Source: Candidatus Saccharimonadota bacterium
GTDB lineage: Bacteria; Patescibacteriota; Saccharimonadia; Saccharimonadales; UBA4665
NCBI GenBank assembly: GCA_027365775.1
Contig: DAHXLX010000015.1
Location: 1 to 55,444 of the forward strand
DNA: 55,444 nt
Direction: 5' to 3'
Of the stretch, positions 17,537 to 25,179 are shown piece by piece (position 1 is the first letter of the stretch; each line of letters starts with the position of its first letter). The position numbers and the translations under genes were made by a program. The notes below the pieces were generated by a model, which was not told the origin of the DNA, searched no databases, and was given only the letters and a program-made list of their open reading frames with translations.

Positions 17537-20053
17537 ATGAAACTTAAAAAAGTGACCAACTTGCAATTAGTAAAACCGGAACTATTCGGATATTTTAAAC
17601 AGCTGACGACAATTAAAATCAGAACCCGGCTTATTTTAATCGGCATATTGTTTTTGGGATTGGCTCTAACCTCATCAGTCATTTCCGGCGCAACGGGAGT
17701 AACCAATATCACTATAAATGGAAAAATGGCCGGTGCCGTGTTTGACGGTATCGGTGCGATTTCGGGTGGCAGCGGCACTTCCAGGTTACTGATCGACTAT
17801 CCTGAGCCGGAACGTGATCAAATCCTGAATTATTTGTTTAAACCGGATTATGGCGCAAGTTTACAACTGCTTAAACTGGAGATTGGCGGCGGTGCCGGTT
17901 TGACCGACGGGTCGGAAGCATCGATTGAACCTGTCCAGGGGAAAATAAATTGTAATTCGGGTTATGAATGGTGGGTTGCCGATCAGGCAGTTGCCCGCAA
18001 TCCGAACATCAGACTATACGGCTTGCAATGGAGTGCGCCGGGGTGGACCGGCAACGGTCCTCACTCACTCTGGACCAACAAGAATGTCAATTATGTCATT
18101 GATTGGCTGAATTGTGCTAAAGCCCACGGATTGAAAATAAGTTACATTGGCGGATGGGATGAAGAAGGCTACAACGCCAGTTGGTACGAACAACTTCGGA
18201 GCGCACTTAATCGCCATGGTTACGGCGGCACCAAGATAGTTGCAGCAGATAGCGTAGTCCGCCCATGGGCAATAGCTACGGCTTTGTCGCATAATCCTAA
18301 GTTCAGACAGGCAGTTAATATAATCGGAGTACATGATACCTGCGCCAGCAATCCGACTAGCGGTTATAGCTGTAATTCATCGGTCGCTGCAAAAAAGCTT
18401 GGTATTCCATTATGGGAAAGTGAACTGGGCGGAATGCCGGCCGACAGCGGTGCCGCAGCAATGGTCAGGTCAATCATTAACGGCTACGATCAAGCAGGGA
18501 TTACCGGTTATCTGGAATGGCCAATGGCTGATTCGATGCTATCGGTGTTGCCTTTTCAGGAACGCGGCCTGTTGACCGCTGAACAACCTTGGACGGGTCA
18601 CTATTCGATCAATTTAATGACCTGGGCAATCGCGCAAACCACGCAGTTTACTCAGCCGGGATGGCGATATGTAAATGGTGCGAATGGCCCGATCGCTAAT
18701 ACTGGCGCTTATAGTAGTTTTGAATCGCCATCGAAGACAAACTGGTCATTGGTCGCCGAGAATACCGGTACGTATTACGGTCAGAAGGTTAAGCCCAAGA
18801 CGCTACACATCAACATAGTCAATTTGCCTCATACCGTGGTTCATGTGTGGCAAACTGATGTCTGGGCCAATAACCAGCCATCAAAATGGTTCATCCACGA
18901 ATCGGACATCCATCCTGTCAATAATGAATTTGTTTACACGATTCAACCGGGTATGGTAGTAACTTTTACGTCTACCAGCGGTCAAGCTAAAGTTGCAGCA
19001 ACCAGCCCACCCGCTCAAAACATACCACTGCCGTATTCAAATCAGCTATCGGTTAACGACGGCAGTAACGAACCAGCCTTGCTTTCATCGCAGGACGGTT
19101 CGTTCGCACTAACCGGTTGCCTGGGTGGTCAAACTGGATTATGTACACAACAAATGACAGCCCAATTACCCGTTTTATGGGGCAATGGATATGCCGGCGT
19201 TAGCTATCCGTATGCGATTATCGGCAGCAGCTGGACAAATTATACGGTGAGCGTAGACCTGTTATTCCAGCAGCCATCAGGTTCCGGTGGCGTAATCGGC
19301 CGCTATGGCAACCGGTCGGGTAATATTGGTAATTTTGACGGCTATTTGTTCAACGTGAGCGAATCCGGCAGCTGGCAGATATTAAAGAATCAAGATACCA
19401 ACTTACCATCCAAACCGGTTGTTCTTGCGTCTGGCAGTGTCAGCCCGTTGGGTTTGGATACCTGGCACACAATCAGTTTGGGGTTTGATGGTTACAAAAT
19501 CGACGCCATGATTGACGGCGTTACGGTTGGATCGGCGATTGATTCTTCGTACTCATCGGGGCTAGCAGGTATCGAGGCCGACGCATTTACCAACAATTGG
19601 TCAAACAACCAATACCAGAAACTTGTAGTTACTCCGGTCAGCGCAACAGATAATAGACTCGATACAGTTGGCTTTAAGTCGGCTATATCTCCAAATAGCT
19701 GTCTGGACGATTACCGAGACGGGGTAGGCTATCCGGATCGTCCTAATAAAGTAGATATCTGGAACTGTAATGGAACGGTATCGCAACGATGGTTGTTGGC
19801 GAGTGGCAGCAGCTTGCAGATAAATGGACAATGTTTAGGTACGTATCAGATAGGAAAGACTACCAGCAACAAGGTTGTCGTCTCTAAATGCATCGGTGGA
19901 CCTAACCAGATATGGCAATTTAATAATGGCCGGCTAATAAATTCTTCAATCGGTAAATGTATCTATGACCCAAATGCCAATCCCGCCAACGGCACCCAGC
20001 TTCTAGTCGGCAAATGCAGCAACAATAAAGACCAGGTATGGATTAAAACATAA
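17537..20053 (+). CDS. Secreted GH59 galactocerebrosidase-like enzyme with ricin-type lectin domain
   Basis: The protein has 838 residues. A basic N-terminus and hydrophobic signal segment (about 31-52) precede a GH59 catalytic domain: FDGIGAISGG, LIDYPEPERDQIL, YLFKPDYGASLQLLKLEIGG. Glu209 in GGWDEEGYN fits the acid/base and Glu296 in PLWESELGG the nucleophile of galactocerebrosidases. A beta-sandwich region follows, then a laminin-G-like segment (about 510-705), and finally a ricin-type beta-trefoil (about 710-838) with repeated Q-x-W motifs (SQRW, NQIW, DQVW). GH59 enzymes remove galactose from galactosylceramide or related glycosides. The protein is probably released or anchored by its N-terminus. 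It is monocistronic. The presence of both catalytic Glu suggests activity; the substrate is unknown and could be a host glycan. Confidence 0.85.
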   Translation: MKLKKVTNLQLVKPELFGYFKQLTTIKIRTRLILIGILFLGLALTSSVISGATGVTNITINGKMAGAVFDGIGAISGGSGTSRLLIDYPEPERDQILNYLFKPDYGASLQLLKLEIGGGAGLTDGSEASIEPVQGKINCNSGYEWWVADQAVARNPNIRLYGLQWSAPGWTGNGPHSLWTNKNVNYVIDWLNCAKAHGLKISYIGGWDEEGYNASWYEQLRSALNRHGYGGTKIVAADSVVRPWAIATALSHNPKFRQAVNIIGVHDTCASNPTSGYSCNSSVAAKKLGIPLWESELGGMPADSGAAAMVRSIINGYDQAGITGYLEWPMADSMLSVLPFQERGLLTAEQPWTGHYSINLMTWAIAQTTQFTQPGWRYVNGANGPIANTGAYSSFESPSKTNWSLVAENTGTYYGQKVKPKTLHINIVNLPHTVVHVWQTDVWANNQPSKWFIHESDIHPVNNEFVYTIQPGMVVTFTSTSGQAKVAATSPPAQNIPLPYSNQLSVNDGSNEPALLSSQDGSFALTGCLGGQTGLCTQQMTAQLPVLWGNGYAGVSYPYAIIGSSWTNYTVSVDLLFQQPSGSGGVIGRYGNRSGNIGNFDGYLFNVSESGSWQILKNQDTNLPSKPVVLASGSVSPLGLDTWHTISLGFDGYKIDAMIDGVTVGSAIDSSYSSGLAGIEADAFTNNWSNNQYQKLVVTPVSATDNRLDTVGFKSAISPNSCLDDYRDGVGYPDRPNKVDIWNCNGTVSQRWLLASGSSLQINGQCLGTYQIGKTTSNKVVVSKCIGGPNQIWQFNNGRLINSSIGKCIYDPNANPANGTQLLVGKCSNNKDQVWIKT

Positions 20054-20163
20054 CTGTTCCCAGAGCCGAACTGTCCACGATGAAGTGGGTAACCGCAGTG
20101 GTATTGATTTGTAGATGATTTAGACATAAGCTTAATCTAATAAATAAATTTGAAAGGATAGGC

Positions 20164-20775
20164 ATGAATAAGTGGGTTACTAAATTCGGGCTAATCAGTT
20201 CGGCACTGGCTTTTGTCGTCTTAAGCGGCTCGGCGGTGTTTGCACTGTCGCCACAAGCGAATGCGCACGCACAAACGGTCGGCAGTCCGGGTTACGGCAG
20301 CTCCAATAATCCCGGCCAGAGCGGCAATACCAACCCCGGCCAAAGTCATCTACAAGCAGCACAACTTAGGGCTTGTAAAAATCGTGAGGTAGCAATTAAG
20401 AATATAATCAGCCGGATTGACACCCGAGCTCAAAACCAACTCAAACTGTTTAATACAATTGCGACCAGAGTCGAGAACTTTTACACCAAGCGGGGCAAAA
20501 CAATCAGTAATTACAGCCAGTTAGTAGCTTCGGTTAACGCAGCCTACACGCAAGCCGAAAATGATTTCGGAACGCTAAAGGATAACAGTACATTCAGCTG
20601 CTCGTCCACCAATCCGAAAGGCATGGTGACTGCATTCCAGGGTTATCTAAAGACTGAAATCGCTGACTTGCGCGATTACCGCACCGCCGTTAAGAACTTG
20701 ATTGTTGGTGTGGCAACGGCTAATGGCGTGAATGTTTCTACTTCGAATCAATCCCGAACAAATGGAGGACAATAA
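20164..20775 (+). CDS. Secreted helical protein of unknown function
   Basis: The protein has 203 residues. A signal peptide (about 1-28, cleavage near VFA-LSP or ANA-HAQ) is followed by a Gly/Asn/Pro-rich linker and an all-helical domain (about 65-185) with two Cys (69 and near 146) that could form a disulfide. GAAAGGATA upstream of the ATG is a Shine-Dalgarno site. I do not recognise a family. It is followed at one base by a pilin-like gene, so the two probably form an operon and may work together at the surface. Confidence 0.6.
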   Translation: MNKWVTKFGLISSALAFVVLSGSAVFALSPQANAHAQTVGSPGYGSSNNPGQSGNTNPGQSHLQAAQLRACKNREVAIKNIISRIDTRAQNQLKLFNTIATRVENFYTKRGKTISNYSQLVASVNAAYTQAENDFGTLKDNSTFSCSSTNPKGMVTAFQGYLKTEIADLRDYRTAVKNLIVGVATANGVNVSTSNQSRTNGGQ

Positions 20776-20776
20776 G

Positions 20777-21073
20777 GTGAAAAAGAATTCTCAATCAGGC
20801 TTCGCAATCGTCGAACTTGTAGTCGGGGTAATATTGGTAGCGGCAATAATCGCTGTCGGCTATTACGTTTGGCACAATAACAATAGCAGCCCGTCGACGA
20901 CGGCTACAACGATATCGAGCGGTTATCAATCACCGTCGACTTCAACGCCGCCGGCGCCACAAATCAATAACGCTTCAGATCTTAATAGTGCGATGACTGC
21001 TCTGAACCAGACAAGCATCGGGTCTAGTGGCACCGACAGCAGCCAGCTAAGCAACTATTCGACCGGCTTTTAA
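20777..21073 (+). CDS. Small type IV pilin-like protein
   Basis: The start is GTG at 20777, with GGAGG eight bases upstream inside the end of the previous gene. The 98-residue product has the leader KKNSQSG followed by FAIVE (Glu at mature position 5), a helix (about 9-32) and then only a short Ser/Thr-rich tail of about 60 residues with no Cys. There is no globular domain, so it could be a minor pseudopilin or an anchor. It is coupled to the secreted helical protein upstream. Confidence 0.6.
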   Translation: MKKNSQSGFAIVELVVGVILVAAIIAVGYYVWHNNNSSPSTTATTISSGYQSPSTSTPPAPQINNASDLNSAMTALNQTSIGSSGTDSSQLSNYSTGF

Positions 21074-21078
21074 ATAAA

Positions 21079-21624
21079 TTACCAGGGGCCGTCACATCCG
21101 TTCTGGTCAGGCGGGTTAGGTTGTATTCTTCTGGCAATGACAATCTGTTCATCAGGGGTTGCTAACGCTTCATTACGACTGTATTTATAACCGCCGTAAT
21201 AAACCCAGTTGACCGGCAAAATACCCAGGCCTCCATCCGGCGTATGCCAGTTACCACTTTCTTCACAGATATTCACTTTAGACCATTGGGCATATTCGGA
21301 TGCACTAACTTGCTGCGCTGCTTTTTGAGCCGGCGATAAAGTAGTGGTGGTTATTGAACTTATATTGGTCGTTGAAGTTGTGCTGGTAGTGGCAGGAGCT
21401 GATTGAAAGTCCGTTTCATGATAGGTTGTTTGCCTAGGGCCAATCATTTTGGCCGTTGCCGTAGCGCCAATTCGCGGAATTAACTTAAGGGACGGGTAAA
21501 CGATGCATTTGAGCTGCTCATGGTTCTTATAATAGACCGGATGTACGAGTAAAGAGGTTATAAAAGAGGCCGCAACTATAGCACGTCGCTTATCGCGGCC
21601 CGCAATTTCGGGTCTTATAAGCAT
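21079..21624 (-). CDS. Rpf-like secreted muralytic protein
   Basis: The protein has 181 residues. CAGGAG lies about seven bases before the ATG. An N-terminal hydrophobic segment (about 14-30) and a Ser/Thr-rich linker (about 75-100) precede a C-terminal domain: WSKVNICEESGNWH, a Gly-Gly-Leu turn, W..YGGYKYSRNEALATPDEQIVIARRI, then a late Cys. This is the pattern of resuscitation-promoting-factor/transglycosylase-like domains, where the Glu after the first Cys (here Glu121) is catalytic and the two Cys form a disulfide. Rpf enzymes cleave peptidoglycan in actinobacteria. In an epibiont this could act on its own or a host wall. It is convergent with the pilin-like gene, five bases apart. Confidence 0.7.
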   Translation of the reverse strand: MLIRPEIAGRDKRRAIVAASFITSLLVHPVYYKNHEQLKCIVYPSLKLIPRIGATATAKMIGPRQTTYHETDFQSAPATTSTTSTTNISSITTTTLSPAQKAAQQVSASEYAQWSKVNICEESGNWHTPDGGLGILPVNWVYYGGYKYSRNEALATPDEQIVIARRIQPNPPDQNGCDGPW

Positions 21625-21829
21625 AATTGACTCCTGTTTAAGTCGAAAAAAGGCGTCATTCAGGCTAGCCTGTTAAATCGCGAACTAAACATCAATTGCC
21701 GAATAAATTACTAAATGGCGATCGCCTAGAAGAACTTAATTATAAAACTGCATGATACGAAGTTAATTTAGGGTATTTAAATAGTGTTCACAGTGGGATA
21801 ATTAACATGATAAATTAGACTTTAAGATC

Positions 21830-22666
21830 TTATTTGGCTTTGAATAGATAATTTCGTTTGTCTAATGTGACTTTTTCGGTCTGCCGCCAGCCATGCTGCC
21901 AGGTATACATCTTATATCCAAATCGACTCAGCCAATCAATAATGTCATCAGCGTGGTAGCCGAAACGCTTGAGGTGTCGTGCCTCAATTTCCACCAGTAT
22001 GGCCGGCTTATACCGCTCAATGTACTTACGGCCGCCTTTAAGCGCATTTAATTCGGCTCCTTCAATATCGATCTTAATAAAGTCGAGCCGGGTAAGGTTT
22101 GCTTTTGAACATAACTTGTCAATAGTATCAACTTTTATTTTAACGTTCATATGCTGTCTAAATTCGTCGTTCGATCCGAGGGTCGATGTTTCACTAGCCA
22201 GAAATGATCTGCCGGTAACTGGACCGTACCTTCCAATCGGTACGCTCATTATCGACTTGCCGGATACGGCGCCAAGCGCAATGTTCCTGGGAGCGACGTT
22301 GTGCTGTCGTCTTGAGCCTAATAAGCGGGAAAGTTTAGGATGCGCGATAGATAACGGTTCGACACTTATGACTCTGCCTTTTGACCCGACCAGCCGCGAC
22401 AACTCGACCGTATAGAGTCCGGCCGCAGCGCCGACATCAATGCACACGTCTCCGGCTTTGACGATTTTGGGCAGGCCCAACAGCTCTGATTCCACATACG
22501 GCGTGAAAACCGCCAGCAACCGTACAATAATTGTCGTAATTCGGTGGCGCAGATAAGAGATAATCGGAATGATTAAAGGCTTTTGATTATTGGCGTTGGT
22601 TGCGGTCTTAGTCGGTCTAGGCGAGAATGACCGCTTTGGATTCATAACCAGTTCGTTCGATTTCAT
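21830..22666 (-). CDS. FkbM-family methyltransferase
   Basis: The protein has 278 residues. After a basic N-terminus and a weakly hydrophobic stretch it has an S-adenosylmethionine-binding motif (VCIDVGAAAGLYTVELS), an acidic residue at the end of strand 2 (SVEP), then LDFIKIDIEGAELNALKGG and PAILVEIE, the hallmark blocks of the FkbM methyltransferase family. These enzymes O-methylate sugars and small molecules, and many sit near surface-glycan genes. No glycan cluster is visible here. The annotated ATG has TAGAAT only one base upstream, so the true start may be an internal ATG a few codons on. It stands alone. Confidence 0.8.
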   Translation of the reverse strand: MKSNELVMNPKRSFSPRPTKTATNANNQKPLIIPIISYLRHRITTIIVRLLAVFTPYVESELLGLPKIVKAGDVCIDVGAAAGLYTVELSRLVGSKGRVISVEPLSIAHPKLSRLLGSRRQHNVAPRNIALGAVSGKSIMSVPIGRYGPVTGRSFLASETSTLGSNDEFRQHMNVKIKVDTIDKLCSKANLTRLDFIKIDIEGAELNALKGGRKYIERYKPAILVEIEARHLKRFGYHADDIIDWLSRFGYKMYTWQHGWRQTEKVTLDKRNYLFKAK

Positions 22667-22789
22667 TATTCTAATGCCCTAATTTATATTAATAATGCAG
22701 CTGATTAATTACCTGATTAATAAAATACTTTGACATCATACTAGTTTAAGCCCGATTGGTTAAGCGTAAAAGTTAAATTACTGTCTTGA

Positions 22790-22795
22790 TATAAT
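22790..22795 (+). promoter_or_regulatory. -10 hexamer TATAAT six bases before ATG
   Basis: A perfect TATAAT, six bases, then the ATG at 22802 of the 15-codon frame before the CYTH gene. Confidence 0.5.
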
Positions 22796-22801
22796 GTGGC
22801 C

Positions 22802-22849
22802 ATGCACGGCTTAATAATGAACATCGATAGGAACCAATCGAATCAATAG
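22802..22849 (+). CDS. 15-codon upstream frame before the CYTH gene
   Basis: This ATG is placed exactly six bases after a perfect TATAAT, the leaderless arrangement. The frame runs 15 codons to TAG and is in phase with the CYTH gene (start 33 bases later). It is either a leader peptide or the original N-terminus of the CYTH protein cut off by a stop. Confidence 0.35.
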   Translation: MHGLIMNIDRNQSNQ

Positions 22850-22882
22850 GCTCAATTGTTAACGAAAGGCAATCAAACACTT

Positions 22883-23386
22883 ATGCATAATATAGTCAAG
22901 CCGCCAGTGGAAATAGAACGCAAGTACATTGTCTTTTCGTTACCGAACAACCTCGATTTAAGTAACTATCCCGTAGCTCTTATTAAGCAGGGATATTTGG
23001 TTAGCTGCAGTCAAGGTGCGGTGAGGGTTAGACAAAACAATAAAAAATATTTTTTAACCTCAAAAAGAGCCTTGGCCAATCACCTGATAAAGCGTGAAGA
23101 ATATGAGGTTGAATTATCTAAACAGCAATTTGATAAATTATGGCCGGGTACGCTCGGCCGGCGATTACAAAAAAATCGTTATCTGATTCCTTTCGATGAG
23201 TACATGATCGAATTAGACGTTTTTAGCGGTGATAGTAGTGGACGCATGCTGGCTGAAGTGGAGTTTTCAACAGTAGCTGAAGCTGATAAATTCCGGCCGC
23301 CGTCGTGGTTCGGACGGGACGTAACCGACGATGCGAGATACAGTAATGCGTATATCGCGGAATTTGGCTATCCTGAAACCAGGTAA
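22883..23386 (+). CDS. CYTH-domain protein (triphosphatase/adenylate cyclase family)
   Basis: The product has 167 residues from the ATG at 22883; an in-frame TTG at 22856 would add nine. The domain starts with VEIERKYIV, the E-x-E-x-K signature that binds metal and triphosphate, and continues with VRVRQ, KREEYEVEL, RYLIPF and an ELDVF strand followed by AEVEFST. These alternating charged strands form the CYTH tunnel. Members hydrolyse inorganic triphosphate or thiamine triphosphate, or act as class IV cyclases. Short single-domain forms like this are mostly triphosphatases. It stands alone; expression may depend on the upstream 15-codon frame. Confidence 0.8.
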   Translation: MHNIVKPPVEIERKYIVFSLPNNLDLSNYPVALIKQGYLVSCSQGAVRVRQNNKKYFLTSKRALANHLIKREEYEVELSKQQFDKLWPGTLGRRLQKNRYLIPFDEYMIELDVFSGDSSGRMLAEVEFSTVAEADKFRPPSWFGRDVTDDARYSNAYIAEFGYPETR

Positions 23387-23595
23387 TTCAATTGTTTAAT
23401 GATCTTCTGCAAGGTATTCCGCTGGTTGGTGTCCGGTTTTAGTCCGGTCTGTACGTTTAATCGGGTGAAGCAAGATTTTAGCTTGGCAGCATCAGTTATG
23501 GCAGGCTGGCCGGTTTTGATTCTAAGTTAGCGGTAGCTAGCGGCTTATAAATTGTTTCAACTGATGGGATAATTCGGTTGTTAGTTTGTCTCTGA

Positions 23596-23601
23596 TATTA
23601 T
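23596..23601 (+). promoter_or_regulatory. -10-like hexamer TATTAT six bases before ATG start
   Basis: TATTAT then TGACTC then the ATG at 23608. The same ATTGACTCATG context recurs at the YraN-like gene (26751-26761). Confidence 0.5.
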
Positions 23602-23607
23602 TGACTC

Positions 23608-24291
23608 ATGCAGGGCCATGAGCCACACAAAAAAGGCAATAGGATTTCCGTTATAATACTCGGCGGCCAAGATGGTCTGGTAAGTGTACTGGGCTTGCTG
23701 TTAGGTTTATCCGCCGCAACCCGTTCAACCAGGATTGTGATAGTCGGCGGCTTATCAACGATCATTGCCGAGACTTTGTCGATGGCCGCCGTTGCCTATA
23801 CTTCCAAGATGGCCGATCATGATCATTACGCCGCCGAACGGGCTCGGGAAGTTCAAGAGGTCAAAGACCTGCCAGACGTTGAACGGCAAGAAATAGTCGA
23901 CATTTACAAGGCTAAAGGCTTCAGCGGCAGACTGCTACGAGATATTGTTGATCATATTACCTCCGACCATGAACTTTGGGTCAACACCATGATGAGGGAG
24001 GAACTTGATTTAATGCCGGTAGTAAAAAAGGATGTGTATAGCTACAGTTTTAATGTCGGTATATCTACGTTGTGCGGTGCATTGCTGCCACTGGTCCCGT
24101 ACTTTTTCCTTGAGGTCCATACGGCTCTGATCGCATCTTTAATTTTATCGGTCCTGGTTTTGGCGGCAGTCGGTGTCTATAAAGCGAAACTGGCACTGGG
24201 CAATACCGTCAAGAGCGCAATCCAAATGGTGATTATCGGCATGGGGGCGGCGATAGCCGGTTATCTGATCGGCTTATTGTTTAAAGTGTAA
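23608..24291 (+). CDS. VIT1/CCC1-family Fe/Mn transporter
   Basis: The protein has 227 residues. The first helix holds GGQDGLVSVLGLLLGLSAA, the signature of the VIT1/CCC1 family, and the second ISTIIAETLSMAA-like segment continues with a Met/Glu pair used in metal transfer. A Glu/Asp-rich cytoplasmic loop follows (about 75-140, including ERQEIVDIYKAKGF and DHELWV), then three C-terminal helices. These proteins move Fe2+ or Mn2+ out of the cytoplasm, usually for detoxification. The message is predicted to be leaderless. It lies about 370 bases from a Fur-family regulator, and regulation by it is possible, but I see no operator copy in front of this gene. Confidence 0.85.
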   Translation: MQGHEPHKKGNRISVIILGGQDGLVSVLGLLLGLSAATRSTRIVIVGGLSTIIAETLSMAAVAYTSKMADHDHYAAERAREVQEVKDLPDVERQEIVDIYKAKGFSGRLLRDIVDHITSDHELWVNTMMREELDLMPVVKKDVYSYSFNVGISTLCGALLPLVPYFFLEVHTALIASLILSVLVLAAVGVYKAKLALGNTVKSAIQMVIIGMGAAIAGYLIGLLFKV

Positions 24292-24542
24292 TAAAGCCGC
24301 TCGCCAATCAATAGCCACAACCGATGTGCTGACGACAGGTTTATAAACTCAATACCGCATTTATCGTTGTGTATCGTCGTGGTGTTGGATCGAGATGGCG
24401 GATAAATTATCAAACAATTAGCCAGGTCAAAGACGATTTGACGGCCAGGATCAAAGTCGGCCACAGTTTAGTTATTGCGACCGTCGAACGGCCAAGTTGA
24501 TTTTATGCATAAATAAAACGTGTTATGACATAAAATAGTTAT

Positions 24543-24653
24543 ATGGCAGAAGCGAGCAAGCCCAATCCGGAAAAGAAAAAAACCAGCCGTTTTCTTAAGC
24601 TGGCGCTAGCGATTGGTGCGTTGGCACTCGGGATTGATTTATTGGGGCACTAA
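24543..24653 (+). CDS. 36-residue single-helix membrane peptide
   Basis: An ATG at 24543 opens 36 codons: a Lys-rich polar N-terminus (about 1-16, with a KKK run) followed by one hydrophobic helix (LALAIGALALGIDLLG) ending in His. The positive-inside layout supports a real small membrane peptide. It lies between the transporter and the Fur-family gene, three bases from the latter's stop. No family is recognised. Confidence 0.45.
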   Translation: MAEASKPNPEKKKTSRFLKLALAIGALALGIDLLGH

Positions 24654-24656
24654 AAA

Positions 24657-25112
24657 CTAATTAATGTCACTTGTTCTCTGAACCGGCTCGGCGCAAGAAC
24701 GGCAATATCCTTCGATCTCGAAACTATGATACCGGGGGACGAAAGCATGGTCTTGACTAATGGCCTTAATAAAATCGTTAATGTGTTGGTCTTCGGCTAT
24801 ATCGAATATGCGTCCGCACTTAATACATATCAGATGGTGGTGATGCACACCATAACTGTCTGACAGTTCCAGTTTATATTTCCAGCCGACTTTTATGCGA
24901 TTGACAATTCCCAGCTGCTCGAACAGGGCAATGTTCCGATAAACGCTGACGCGGTCAGTCATGCGCTCCGTCTTGGCAAGCAGCTCGCTAAACGTTAACG
25001 GTCTTGACTCGACCAATACTTTGAATATCGCCTTACGCGAATTGGTAAGGCGGAGTCCATTGGCAGCTAAATTCTGTCTGAAAGAAAAAGAAACTGCGTT
25101 GCTTATGGCCAT
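24657..25112 (-). CDS. Fur-family metalloregulator (Nur-like candidate)
   Basis: The protein has 151 residues, a normal Fur length. A winged helix (about 10-85; RLTNSRKAIFKVL, then DRVSVYRNIALFEQLGIV) is followed by the dimerisation domain with HHHHLICIKCGRIFDI (His-rich metal site and first CxxC) and a C-terminal CRSC. These residues form the structural Zn site and the sensory site of the family. The intergenic 9-5-9 inverted repeat with TTGCAA half-sites, and the divergent NicO-like permease, fit nickel control (Nur type) better than iron or zinc control. Its own -10 lies beside the repeat, so autoregulation is likely. The metal is inferred from the operator and neighbour, not from the protein. 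Confidence 0.85.
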   Translation of the reverse strand: MAISNAVSFSFRQNLAANGLRLTNSRKAIFKVLVESRPLTFSELLAKTERMTDRVSVYRNIALFEQLGIVNRIKVGWKYKLELSDSYGVHHHHLICIKCGRIFDIAEDQHINDFIKAISQDHAFVPRYHSFEIEGYCRSCAEPVQRTSDIN

Positions 25113-25118
25113 GTTTCA

Positions 25119-25124
25119 ATATTA
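25119..25124 (-). promoter_or_regulatory. -10-like hexamer TAATAT six bases before ATG start
   Basis: TAATAT, six bases, then the ATG at 25112. It is four bases from the inverted repeat, so a bound repressor would block it. Confidence 0.45.
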
Positions 25125-25128
25125 AATG

Positions 25129-25151
25129 TAATTGCAACAAAATTGCAATTA
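25129..25151. promoter_or_regulatory. Nur/Fur-type operator, 9-5-9 inverted repeat
   Basis: TAATTGCAA and TTGCAATTA are perfect inverted arms with a five-base spacer (CAAAA). The core TTGCAA-N5-TTGCAA form is the one known for the actinobacterial nickel regulator Nur. It lies between the divergent Fur-family and NicO-like genes and touches both promoters (leftward -10 at 25119-25124; rightward TATTAT at 25167-25172). Confidence 0.7.
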
Positions 25152-25179
25152 AATATTAACCCAATATATTATGTAAGCA

